Assembly (NCBI GenBank): GCA_002398405.1
Contig: DGYN01000072.1
Coordinates: 1-23,226 of the forward strand
Source of the DNA: Caulobacteraceae bacterium UBA5005
Lineage (GTDB): Bacteria > Pseudomonadota > Alphaproteobacteria > Caulobacterales > Caulobacteraceae
Direction: 5' to 3'
Length of the DNA: 23,226 nucleotides
The notes beneath the pieces are model-generated. The model was given only the letters and a program-made list of their open reading frames with translations, was not told where the DNA came from and ran no database searches. Made by a program: the position numbers and the translations under genes. This document shows positions 1 through 6,717 of this stretch, piece after piece (the first letter of the stretch is position 1; each line of letters opens with the position of its first letter).

Positions 1-289
1 TGTTGGGCATCTCGAAGATGGCGGTCACCCCGCCCAACGCCGCCGCGGCGGTGCCGGTCGACAGGTCTTCCTTGTGCTCCAGCCCGGGCTCGCGGAAATG
101 CACCTGGGTATCGACCACGCCGGGCAGCACATGCAGGCCGGTGCAGTCGATCCTCTCGGCCGCGGTCGCCGCGCTCAGATCGCCGATGCCGGCGATGCGA
201 CCGCCGCGGACGCCCAGGTCGGTGACGGCGATGCCGGCGGGAGTAACGACGGTGCCGTTGCGGAACAGGGTATCGAAGTGCTCGGTCAC
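1..289 (-). CDS. Dihydroorotase-like amidohydrolase, N-terminal part (cut by window edge)
   Basis: Only the first 96 residues lie inside the window. They have the cyclic amidohydrolase pattern: a short N-terminal beta domain (LFRNGTVV, GGRIAGIG, IDCTGLHVLPGVVD), then the metal-site strand DTQVHFREPGLEHKEDL (residues 60-76), then GGVTAIFEMPN. Dihydroorotases convert carbamoyl-aspartate to dihydroorotate in pyrimidine synthesis; allantoinase and hydantoinase are close relatives and cannot be excluded from this fragment. The first metal ligand position of the usual HxH motif is Gln (Q62) and the second is His (H64). From memory, QVHFREPG also occurs in a recognised dihydroorotase subgroup, so this need not mean loss of activity. 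The start is GTG at 289, overlapping the upstream stop as GTGA, which suggests translational coupling. Confidence 0.8.
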   Translation of the reverse strand, partial: MTEHFDTLFRNGTVVTPAGIAVTDLGVRGGRIAGIGDLSAATAAERIDCTGLHVLPGVVDTQVHFREPGLEHKEDLSTGTAAAALGGVTAIFEMPN

Positions 290-981
290 GCGTCGTCCTC
301 CTCGGGAATCAGCACGGCCCGGTACAATAGCGCCAAGCCCATGACCGTGAACAGCCACCACGTCTGTCCGGCACAGTATCCCGGGTCCATGGCGGCGGTG
401 GTTGCCGCCCAGGCTCCGGCAACGAACATGCGCTGGCCCCAGGAATATGACATCGCCACGCGCAACGGCACGATCAAGGCGATCAGGATCAGCGCCAGAC
501 CGAACGGCCCGAGTTCCAGCCACACCTGAAGGAATTCATTGTGGGGATGCAGCGGGATCATGCGGTCCTGTCCGGGCCAGATCGCCCAGCCGAAATCGGG
601 CATGGCGCGCGATGCCTCCAGCCCCCAGCCGAGCCAGGGCCGTTCGGCCATGCGTCGGAGCACGAAGCTCCAGATATACAGCCGGTGATGCGCCGACCAC
701 CAGCTCGACAGGTCCATATGGCCGGTGAACCACTGGCGGACCGGCTCGACCAGATAGGGGGTCGCCAGCGCGCCGGCGACCACGCTCAGACCGATCGCCC
801 ACAGGGCGAAGCGGCCGGTCAGGCGGGCCAGCAGGGCGGCGACGATGCCCACCGACAGCGCCAGAGTCGCCGTGCTGCTTTCCTGCGGCACCACCACCGC
901 GACGACGACGCACAGCAGCAGGTACGTGCGTGCGCGCAGGAATGCGGCAGGGGCCGCGGGGGCGAGTGGCTCTGTTCCCAT
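286..981 (-). CDS. O-antigen ligase/polymerase-like membrane protein (WaaL/Wzy_C type), short or 5'-truncated
   Basis: The 231-residue product is rich in membrane segments (about 18-55, 57-76, 156-178, 184-200 and 205-224). It carries two hallmarks of the O-antigen ligase/Wzy_C family: an Arg-x-x-x-Trp stretch (HHRLYIWSF, 98-106) and the periplasmic-loop motif HPHNEFLQVWLELGPFG (145-161). Such proteins join or polymerise undecaprenyl-linked glycans at the inner membrane. Family members are usually near 400 residues with 10-12 helices, so roughly the N-terminal half is absent. The reading frame is closed by a stop at 1003-1005, eight codons before the ATG, and no other frame between 982 and 1128 gives a matching N-terminus. 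It could be a natural short homologue or a remnant. No clear ribosome-binding site precedes the ATG. Confidence 0.72.
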   Translation of the reverse strand: MGTEPLAPAAPAAFLRARTYLLLCVVVAVVVPQESSTATLALSVGIVAALLARLTGRFALWAIGLSVVAGALATPYLVEPVRQWFTGHMDLSSWWSAHHRLYIWSFVLRRMAERPWLGWGLEASRAMPDFGWAIWPGQDRMIPLHPHNEFLQVWLELGPFGLALILIALIVPLRVAMSYSWGQRMFVAGAWAATTAAMDPGYCAGQTWWLFTVMGLALLYRAVLIPEEDDA

Positions 982-1128
982 GCCGTTTCGGGGTGGCGAA
1001 GACTAGCGGCCGATCGGCGTGGAAGCTCGCGGGCGCTCGCACGGGGCCGTCGACCGCCGGTCCCAGTGGCGGTTCGACGTCGCACGAAGTCGCAGCTTGG
1101 GACGAACGTGCGGGGGCGCGGCGATCGC

Positions 1129-1572
1129 TCAGCGGCCCTGCGCGCGTCGCACCCAGGCCGGGTAGTCGCGATCGAAGCGGAACGTCAGCAGACGGCGGCT
1201 GCGGTGCGTCGGCACGAACGTGATCGGGCCGCTCCGTGGATCGCCTTCCAAGGTGCCGGCTTCGAGCAGCACCGGGAACTCCGGCACGCGGTCGATCGTC
1301 GTCGGGATCACGAGCGCGTCGCCGACGTAGACCTCGGCGCGGGCGATGCGGCCGCCGAGGACATCGGTGGCTTCGTCTGTGGCGCCGCGCAGTTCAGCCA
1401 GACCCTCCTTGGCCTTGTGGGCCGCGGCGTCGAGTTCGCTGATCGCGACGACGAAGGCGAGTTGGCCGTCGCGCACGGCCTTGAGGCGGCGCTCCAGGCG
1501 CACCCCGATGACCAGGGCGCAGAGCAGGAGGGCCGCCAAGAGCAGGTTCAGGGAGAGGGCCACGAGGCTCAT
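1129..1572 (-). CDS. DUF6468-type flagellar accessory protein with an atypical C-terminal half
   Basis: The 147-residue protein starts with one membrane helix (about 5-24) followed by a charged helical segment (LERRLKAVRDGQ, then ELDAAAHKAKEGLAELRGATDEATD, to about residue 80). This matches the small DUF6468 membrane protein that commonly follows fliM in Alphaproteobacteria. Its ATG overlaps the fliM stop as ATGA, so it belongs to the fliL-fliM operon. Its function is unknown to me; a role near the motor is inferred only from position. From residue 81 (about base 1332) the character changes to a beta-rich segment with no helical repeats (IPTTIDRVPEFPVLLEAG, then LLTFRFDRDYPAWVRRAQ). I do not recognise this as part of DUF6468, and it looks like the tail of a different protein joined in frame. 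The N-terminal call is good; the fusion could be a genomic rearrangement or an assembly artefact. Confidence 0.7.
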   Translation of the reverse strand: MSLVALSLNLLLAALLLCALVIGVRLERRLKAVRDGQLAFVVAISELDAAAHKAKEGLAELRGATDEATDVLGGRIARAEVYVGDALVIPTTIDRVPEFPVLLEAGTLEGDPRSGPITFVPTHRSRRLLTFRFDRDYPAWVRRAQGR

Positions 1573-2687
1573 TGGGGCTCCTGGATGGCTTTACGCGCAT
1601 TGGCGGTCAGGGGCTCGTTGACCCGCACGGCGATGTGGTGATTGCGGCGGCCCATGTGGCCGCGGGTCAGGGGAATGGTTCCGGCCCGGAGTTCGACGGT
1701 GTCGTCGGGTCCTGCGTTGAGCATGAGGGTGTCGCCGACCTTGAGGCCAAGCACCCTTTTGAGGCTGATCTGCTGTTCATCGAGGACGGCGCGGACCTCC
1801 ATCTGGGTGGTCCACAGCTCGGTGGCCAGGTGGCTTTCCCAGATGTTGTCGCGGCCGAATTTCTCGCCCATGAACTGCTGGAGCAGCATTTTGCGGATGG
1901 GTTCGAGGGTGGCGTAGGGGAGCAGCAGCTCGACCCGCCCTCCCCGGTCTTCCATGTCGATGCGCAGCTTGACCAGGATGGCGGCGTTGGCGGGCCTGGC
2001 GATGGCGGCGAAGCGCGGGTTGGTTTCCAGGCGGTCGAGGTTGAAGTGGACGGGGGTCAGGGGCTCGAAGGCCGCCTTGGCGTCGGTGAGGATGACCTCG
2101 ACCATCCGCTGGACCAGGACCCGCTCAATAGTGGTGTAGGGCCGGCCCTCGATGCGCATGGCGGCGGTGCCGCGGCGGCCGCCCAGAAGCACGTCGACGA
2201 TGGAGTAGATGAGGTTGGAGTCGACGGTCAGCAGGCCGTAGTTGTCCAACTCCTCGGCCCGGAAGACAGCCAGGATGGCCGGGAGCGGGATGGAGTTCAG
2301 ATAGTCGCCGAAGCGGATCGAGGAGATGTTGTCGAGGCTGACCTCAACGTTATCGGAGGTGAAGTTCCGCAAGCTCGTCGTCATGAGCCGCACGAGGCGG
2401 TCAAAGACGATTTCCAGCATCGGCAGGCGCTCGTAGGAGACCAGAGCCGAGTTGATGATGGCGCGGATGCCGGTCCGCTCGTTGGCGTCGTCGTCGGAGA
2501 GGTCAAAGCCCAGCAGGCTGTCGATCTCGTCCTGGTTCAGAATCCGCTCGGAGCCCGGCGCGCCGTCGCCGCCGTCATCCCAGGCAGGCTCGGCCGACGA
2601 GCCGCCGGCCGCGGCCGCGGGATCGCCGGCGCCCTCGGCCGCCCACTCGGCGGACTCGGTGTTTTCCTGGGTTTCGACGTCAGCCAT
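1569..2687 (-). CDS. fliM: Flagellar motor switch protein FliM
   Basis: FliM forms the middle ring of the cytoplasmic C-ring switch and binds phosphorylated CheY. The 372-residue product shows the CheY-binding signature ILNQDEIDSLLG at 49-60, the CheC-like middle domain (from about GIRAIINSALVSYERLPMLE to FGRDNIWESHLATELW), and a C-terminal SpoA/FliN-like domain (VRAVLDEQQISLKRVLGLKVGDTL onward). The CheY motif lies about 48 residues in, behind an Ala/Gly/Asp/Glu-rich extension; in enteric FliM it is at the very N-terminus. The start is supported by its 1-base overlap with the fliL stop (TGATG). The gene sits between fliL and the DUF6468 gene in one leftward operon. Confidence 0.96.
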   Translation of the reverse strand: MADVETQENTESAEWAAEGAGDPAAAAGGSSAEPAWDDGGDGAPGSERILNQDEIDSLLGFDLSDDDANERTGIRAIINSALVSYERLPMLEIVFDRLVRLMTTSLRNFTSDNVEVSLDNISSIRFGDYLNSIPLPAILAVFRAEELDNYGLLTVDSNLIYSIVDVLLGGRRGTAAMRIEGRPYTTIERVLVQRMVEVILTDAKAAFEPLTPVHFNLDRLETNPRFAAIARPANAAILVKLRIDMEDRGGRVELLLPYATLEPIRKMLLQQFMGEKFGRDNIWESHLATELWTTQMEVRAVLDEQQISLKRVLGLKVGDTLMLNAGPDDTVELRAGTIPLTRGHMGRRNHHIAVRVNEPLTANARKAIQEPQ

Positions 2688-3364
2688 CAGGTGATCAGCA
2701 TGTCGCCGAGAAGGACCTTGTCGACCTTGGCCGGCGCGATCATCAGGTTGATGCGGCGTTGCAGTTCCTGGCGCAGGCGGAAGGTGCCCTGACTGCCGGA
2801 GAGGTCTTCAGGCCGCAGTTCGCGCAGAAAGGTCTGCAGGGTGTCCTGCACCCTGGGCATCTGTTCATCGATAGTGGCGGCGATCTCCTCGTCCTCGATC
2901 TCGAAGATCACTTCCAGCTTCATGAAGGTGGGCCGGCCGTCGGAGGCCTGCATGTTCACCTGGAAGGTGGGCATGGAGTAGAAGTAGACCCCGTCGGGGC
3001 CTTCCTTGAGCGCGCCCGCGCCCTCGCCTTCCTTGCCCTCGGCGCCCTTTTCGTCCTTCTTTTTTTCTTTCTTCTTCTTTTCCTTTTCCGCCTTCTCCTT
3101 GGCGGCCGGATCGGCGGCGTGCGCGGCGTCGGCCTTGGGCTTGAGGAGGAAGAAATAGGCCGCGCCACCGCCACCGCCGCCGACCACCAGCAAGGCGGCG
3201 GCCGCGATGATGATCAGCTTGAGGGGCAGGCCCTTCTTCTTGGGCGCAGCCTCTTCGCCTTCCGCGCCCTCGGCGGCGGCTTCAGACGGCTTTTCGGCCT
3301 CGGCTGGGGCGTCATGCGCCTCCTCGCCCTTCTTGGCCTTATCCTTCTTTTTGAACAGTCCCAT
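2687..3364 (-). CDS. fliL: Flagellar basal body-associated protein FliL
   Basis: FliL is a single-pass inner-membrane protein that surrounds the stator and supports torque. The 225-residue product has a charged cytoplasmic N-terminus (MGLFKKKDKAKKGEE), one membrane helix (about 46-73, with a Gly run), a low-complexity Lys/Glu linker (about 85-118) and the conserved periplasmic domain (FYSMPTFQVNMQASDGRPTFMKLEV through the terminal KVLLGDMLIT). The linker makes it longer than many FliL proteins. It corresponds to a pyrimidine-rich tract on the plus strand near 3055-3095. FliL is the first gene of the fliL-fliM-DUF6468 operon, and its promoter must lie in the 230-bp divergent gap shared with flgF. 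Confidence 0.93.
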   Translation of the reverse strand: MGLFKKKDKAKKGEEAHDAPAEAEKPSEAAAEGAEGEEAAPKKKGLPLKLIIIAAAALLVVGGGGGGAAYFFLLKPKADAAHAADPAAKEKAEKEKKKKEKKKDEKGAEGKEGEGAGALKEGPDGVYFYSMPTFQVNMQASDGRPTFMKLEVIFEIEDEEIAATIDEQMPRVQDTLQTFLRELRPEDLSGSQGTFRLRQELQRRINLMIAPAKVDKVLLGDMLIT

Positions 3365-3419
3365 CGTTCGCGCCCGCGGGTTCTTTAGACACTAGGCCTT
3401 AGGAATGGCGTCGGGATGG

Positions 3420-3434
3420 TTAAGGACTGGTTTT
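3420..3434. promoter_or_regulatory. CtrA-like half-matching site upstream of fliL
   Basis: TTAA-N7-TTTT, or AAAA-N7-TTAA read toward fliL, lies 56-70 bases upstream of the fliL start. CtrA of Caulobacter binds TTAA-N7-TTAA, and early flagellar operons there are CtrA-activated. One half-site is perfect; the other matches only partly. It is a candidate by position and cannot be settled from sequence alone. Confidence 0.3.
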
Positions 3435-3452
3435 TATAGGCGCTTCCGCGCT

Positions 3453-3481
3453 GCAGTTTTTGCCGGGCTGGTTTCTGCCCG
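3453..3481 (-). promoter_or_regulatory. Two FlbD/ftr-like repeats between fliL and flgF
   Basis: GTTTTTGCC at 3456-3464 and GTTTCTGCC at 3471-3479 are direct repeats 15 bases apart. On the minus strand the first reads CCCGGCAAAAACTGC, which resembles the Caulobacter ftr element bound by the sigma-54 activator FlbD. They lie about 80-100 bases upstream of the predicted flgF transcription start, a normal enhancer distance. FlbD also represses some divergent early flagellar promoters, so they could act on fliL as well. The similarity is by memory of the consensus. Confidence 0.55.
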
Positions 3482-3501
3482 AAACACCTCGTTAACCAAA
3501 C

Positions 3502-3514
3502 TAAGTCCTGGATT
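3502..3514 (-). promoter_or_regulatory. IHF-like binding site
   Basis: On the minus strand AATCCAGGACTTA matches the IHF consensus WATCAANNNNTTR at all but one defined position. It lies between the ftr-like repeats and the sigma-54 promoter, about 50 bases upstream of the predicted start. That is where IHF bends DNA in Caulobacter late flagellar promoters. Confidence 0.45.
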
Positions 3515-3531
3515 TATTGAGGTTTTGGTTC

Positions 3532-3547
3532 TGGCCCGTCCCTTGCA
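3532..3547 (+). promoter_or_regulatory. Sigma-54 (RpoN) promoter of the flgF operon
   Basis: TGGCCCGTCCCTTGCA matches the sigma-54 consensus TGGCACGNNNNTTGCW. The invariant GG (3533-3534) and GC (3545-3546) are separated by exactly 10 bases. The predicted start is near 3558, giving a leader of about 37 bases before the flgF ATG at 3595, with a GGGAGG ribosome-binding site at 3581-3586. Rod and ring genes in Caulobacter are sigma-54 class genes, so the context agrees. Confidence 0.85.
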
Positions 3548-3594
3548 CTAACCACGCGGTACGACAACGCGCCGCAGTTAGGGAGGGCCGAAAA

Positions 3595-4332
3595 ATGGAC
3601 AACACGCTTTACGTCGCCCTTTCGCGGCAGATGGTGCTTCGGCGCGAAATGGACGTCGTCGCCAACAATATCGCCAACGCGGACACGGCCGGCTTCAAGG
3701 TTGAACAGATCATGTCGGAGACCGAGGTCGAGCGCCTGGCGGTGCAGCCGGGCTCGGGCTCGCGCAACGTCCAGTTCGTCCTGGACCAGGGCCTGGCCCG
3801 CGACTTCAAGCAGGGCGCGATCAGCCAGACCTCCAACCCCCTGGACTTCGCCGTCGACGGCGAGGGCTTCTTCCGCATCATCACCCCCCGCGGCGAGCGC
3901 TTCACCCGCGACGGACGTTTCGCGATCAACGACCAGGGGACCCTGGTCACCAAGGCGGGCGATGTCGTCTCCGGCGACGGCGGCGAGATCACCCTCGATC
4001 CCCGGCGCGGGGAGCCGACCGTGGCCCCCGATGGCACGATCAGCCAGCAGGGCGCGCCGGTGGGCAAGCTTTCCCTGGCCACCTTCACGTCCCTATCGGG
4101 CCTCGCCAAGGATGGCGACGGCCTCTACCGCAACGATTCCAGCGACGCGCCGCAAGCGGCCGCCGGCGCAAAGATCATCCAGGCGGCGGTGGAAAGCTCC
4201 AATGTTCAGCCGGTGATCGAAGTCACCCGCATGATCGAAGTCTCCCGCGAATACGAACGCATCGCCCGCCTGATGGACCAGACCGCCGAACTTGATCGCA
4301 AGGCGATCGAGCGGCTGGGCCGCGTAAGCTAG
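3595..4332 (+). CDS. flgF: Flagellar basal-body rod protein FlgF
   Basis: FlgF is a component of the proximal rod in the periplasm. The 245-residue product has the N-terminal flagellar rod/hook signature (MDVVANNIANADTAGFKVEQ, about 18-37), the central domain (NPLDFAVDGEGFFRI; FTRDGRFAINDQG) and the C-terminal helix ending in VTRMIEVSREYERIARLMDQ. The ATG at 3595 is chosen because translation then begins MDNTLYVALSRQM, as in family members, and it follows a GGGAGG site by 8 bases; an in-frame start at 3517 would lie upstream of the sigma-54 promoter. It is the first gene of flgF-flgG-flgA-flgH, with 17 bases before flgG. Confidence 0.95.
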   Translation: MDNTLYVALSRQMVLRREMDVVANNIANADTAGFKVEQIMSETEVERLAVQPGSGSRNVQFVLDQGLARDFKQGAISQTSNPLDFAVDGEGFFRIITPRGERFTRDGRFAINDQGTLVTKAGDVVSGDGGEITLDPRRGEPTVAPDGTISQQGAPVGKLSLATFTSLSGLAKDGDGLYRNDSSDAPQAAAGAKIIQAAVESSNVQPVIEVTRMIEVSREYERIARLMDQTAELDRKAIERLGRVS

Positions 4333-4349
4333 TGAAGGACCGATAGATT

Positions 4350-5138
4350 ATGAGAAGCCTCCGCACCGCCGCGACCGGCATGTCAGCCCAGCAGCTGAAC
4401 GTCGAAGTCATCTCCAACAACATCGCCAACATGAACACGGTCGGCTTCAAGAAGCAGCGGGCCGAGTTCCAGGACCTGCTCTATCAGACCATCGAGCGGG
4501 CGGGCGCCCAGACCTCGGAGAGCGGCACGGTGGTGCCGACCGGGGTTCAGGTGGGTTCGGGTGTGAAGGCCGGAGCGACCTACCGCATCACCAACCAGGG
4601 CGCGGCGACCCAGACGGGTAACGACCTGGATATCATGGTCAAGGGCCGGGGCTACTTCCAGGTGCTGCTGCCGACCGGCGAGACGGCCTTTACCCGGGCC
4701 GGCAATTTCTCGGTCAACGGCGAGGGCCAGCTGGTCACCGACGACGGCTATCAGGTGCAGCCGACCATCACCATTCCGCAGGACGCCACCGACATCATCA
4801 TCTCGGCCACGGGCCAGGTGCAGGTGACCCAGGCCGGCAGCGCCATCCCGACCCAGGTCGGCACCCTGGAACTGGCCACCTTCTTCAACGAGGGCGGGCT
4901 CGATCCCCTGGGCGACAACCTCTACATGGAAACGCCCGCTTCCGGCGCGGCCACCACCGGCGCCCCCGGGGCGGACGGGTTCGGGGCCCTGATGCAGGGC
5001 TACACCGAGGCCTCCAACGTCGATCCGGTGAGTGAAATCACCGCCCTGATCGTCGCCCAGCGGGCCTATGAGATGAACTCCAAGGTCATCACCACCAGCG
5101 ATGGCATGCTCGCCACCGCCGCCCAGCTGAAGTCCTAA
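4350..5138 (+). CDS. flgG: Flagellar distal rod protein FlgG
   Basis: FlgG builds the distal rod that passes through the P and L rings. The 262-residue length is typical. Visible signatures are MRSLRTAATGMSAQQLNVEV at the N-terminus, SNNIANMNTVGFKKQRAEFQ (about 22-41), GNDLDIMVKGRGYFQVLLP in the middle, and the C-terminal ASNVDPVSEITALIVAQRAYEMNSKV region that packs with the N-terminal helix. A GAAGGA ribosome-binding site precedes the ATG. The stop is four bases before the flgA start, so the two are probably coupled. Confidence 0.97.
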   Translation: MRSLRTAATGMSAQQLNVEVISNNIANMNTVGFKKQRAEFQDLLYQTIERAGAQTSESGTVVPTGVQVGSGVKAGATYRITNQGAATQTGNDLDIMVKGRGYFQVLLPTGETAFTRAGNFSVNGEGQLVTDDGYQVQPTITIPQDATDIIISATGQVQVTQAGSAIPTQVGTLELATFFNEGGLDPLGDNLYMETPASGAATTGAPGADGFGALMQGYTEASNVDPVSEITALIVAQRAYEMNSKVITTSDGMLATAAQLKS

Positions 5139-5142
5139 GCCG

Positions 5143-5922
5143 ATGACGGGCCTCACAAAACTCCTGGCCGGCGCCGCCCTGGCCCTTTGCCTGGCAGGCC
5201 CCGCCCTGGCCGGGACCCCGGTGACGCTGAAGAGCGAGATCACCGCTCAAGGACGGGTCACCCTGGGCGACCTTTTCGAAAACGCCGGCGCCGCGGCCAA
5301 GATCGCCGTCGCCGCAGCCCCGCCCGCCGGCGGCAGCGTCATGCTGGATGCGGCGACGGTGCAGCGCCTGGCGGCGGCCAACGGCCTGTCCTGGATCAAC
5401 GAGCGCGGCATCCGCCGGGTGATCATCCGCGAGGCTGCTCCTGCGGCCGAGGCGCCCAGCCCGGAAAAGGCGACCTCCGCCAAGGCTGAGACCAAGGGCG
5501 TGGATGTTCTGACCTGGACCCGCGTCATCAACGCCGGTGATCTGATCACCGCCGAAGACCTCACCTGGTCGACCCTTACGGCGGGGCCGGCCGGCGCCCC
5601 GCGCGACCCTGAGGCCCTGATCGGCAAGGTCGCCAAACGGCCCCTGCGTTCGGGCGCCGCCGCCGCGACCCGTGATGTCGGCGCGCCGCTGGTGGTCAAG
5701 AAGGACGACATGGTCACTGTGGCCTTCAACGCAGGCGGCGTGTCGCTCTCGATGCAGGCCAAGGCGCTGGGACCCGCCGCGGCGGGCGACAGCATCACCC
5801 TGATGAACACCCAGTCCAAGAAGACCATTCAGGCCCTCGTCACCGGCCCCGGCCGGGCCGTCGTGGGGCCCGAAGCCGACGCCATCCGCGCCGCCAATCC
5901 GCAAACTCTCGCCCTTCGTTAG
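5143..5922 (+). CDS. flgA: Flagellar P-ring assembly chaperone FlgA
   Basis: FlgA is a periplasmic chaperone for FlgI P-ring assembly. The 259-residue product has a signal peptide (hydrophobic 6-22, cleavage near GPALAG), an N-terminal domain with VTLGDLFENAG, and a C-terminal SAF-like/ChapFlgA domain (LTWTRVINAGDLITAEDLTW to LRSGAAAATRDVGAPLVVKKDDMV and SITLMNTQSKKTIQALVTG). The C-terminal half is the clearest match; the N-terminal half is variable and Ala-rich, as in alphaproteobacterial homologues. It lies between flgG (4-base gap) and flgH (12-base gap). The P-ring protein gene flgI is not in the window. Confidence 0.93.
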   Translation: MTGLTKLLAGAALALCLAGPALAGTPVTLKSEITAQGRVTLGDLFENAGAAAKIAVAAAPPAGGSVMLDAATVQRLAAANGLSWINERGIRRVIIREAAPAAEAPSPEKATSAKAETKGVDVLTWTRVINAGDLITAEDLTWSTLTAGPAGAPRDPEALIGKVAKRPLRSGAAAATRDVGAPLVVKKDDMVTVAFNAGGVSLSMQAKALGPAAAGDSITLMNTQSKKTIQALVTGPGRAVVGPEADAIRAANPQTLALR

Positions 5923-5934
5923 AGGCCCATTACC

Positions 5935-6672
5935 ATGCGTACCGCCAAGATCGCCCTCATCGCCGCCCTGGTTCTTTCGACCACGGCCTGCGCCACCCTG
6001 GATGAGACCGTGAACGGCCCTCAGCTGCAGCCGATGGGCTATCCGTCGGCCCTGGTGCCGCAGAACCAGCAGTTCGCGGTATCGCCTCCCGGCCAAAGCC
6101 CCATCGCGGCCAGCGCCAATTCCCTGTGGCGGGCGGGGGCGCGGGCCTTCTTCCTGGATCAGCGGGCCAATAAGGTGGGCGACATTCTGACGGTGGCCAT
6201 CGAAATCGACGACTCGGCCACCACCACCAATTCCTCAAATTCCTCGCGCGCATCTGGCACGAGCGTCGGCGTGCCGAATTTCTTCGGCGTCGAATCGAGC
6301 ATCGGCAAGGTGTTCCCGGAGGCCTTCGATCCCACGAAGCTGGTCGGCACCCAAAGCAACAGCACCAACTCCGGCGCGGGCGCCATCACCCGCCAGGAGA
6401 AGATCAGCCTAACCATCGCCGCCGTGGTCACCCAGATGCTGGCCAACGGCAATCTGGTCATCCAGGGGACGCAGGAAGTCCGCACCAACAACGAGGTTCG
6501 CCAGCTGACCATCGCCGGCATCGTGCGGCCGGAAGACATCACCGCGCAGAATACCGTGCGTCACACCCAGATCGCCGAGGCGCGCATCAGCTACGGCGGC
6601 AGGGGCGATGTGAGCCGGGTGCAGAAGACGCCCGCCGGCCAGTCGATCGTCGAGCGCTTCTCGCCGTTCTGA
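5935..6672 (+). CDS. flgH: Flagellar L-ring lipoprotein FlgH
   Basis: FlgH forms the outer-membrane L ring that acts as a bushing for the rod. The 245-residue product begins with a lipoprotein signal (MRTAKIALIAALVLSTTACA, predicted lipidated Cys at 19). It continues with the family core: LWRAGARAFFLDQRANKVGD, ILTVAIEIDDSATTTNSS, ITRQEKISLTIAAVVTQMLANGNLVIQGTQEV, NNEVRQLTIAGIVRPEDIT, and the C-terminal ARISYGGRGDVSRVQ. It ends the flgF operon; no strong terminator hairpin is seen in the 45 bases that follow. Confidence 0.96.
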   Translation: MRTAKIALIAALVLSTTACATLDETVNGPQLQPMGYPSALVPQNQQFAVSPPGQSPIAASANSLWRAGARAFFLDQRANKVGDILTVAIEIDDSATTTNSSNSSRASGTSVGVPNFFGVESSIGKVFPEAFDPTKLVGTQSNSTNSGAGAITRQEKISLTIAAVVTQMLANGNLVIQGTQEVRTNNEVRQLTIAGIVRPEDITAQNTVRHTQIAEARISYGGRGDVSRVQKTPAGQSIVERFSPF

Positions 6673-6717
6673 GCAAGCGTCGCTGCAACGAAGGCGCGCG
6701 CGGCGAGTTGATCTCGC

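Noticed and set aside
1572..2792. About 406-codon open frame antisense to fliM
   Set aside because: FliM is certain on the minus strand, and the opposite frame has no recognisable family features.
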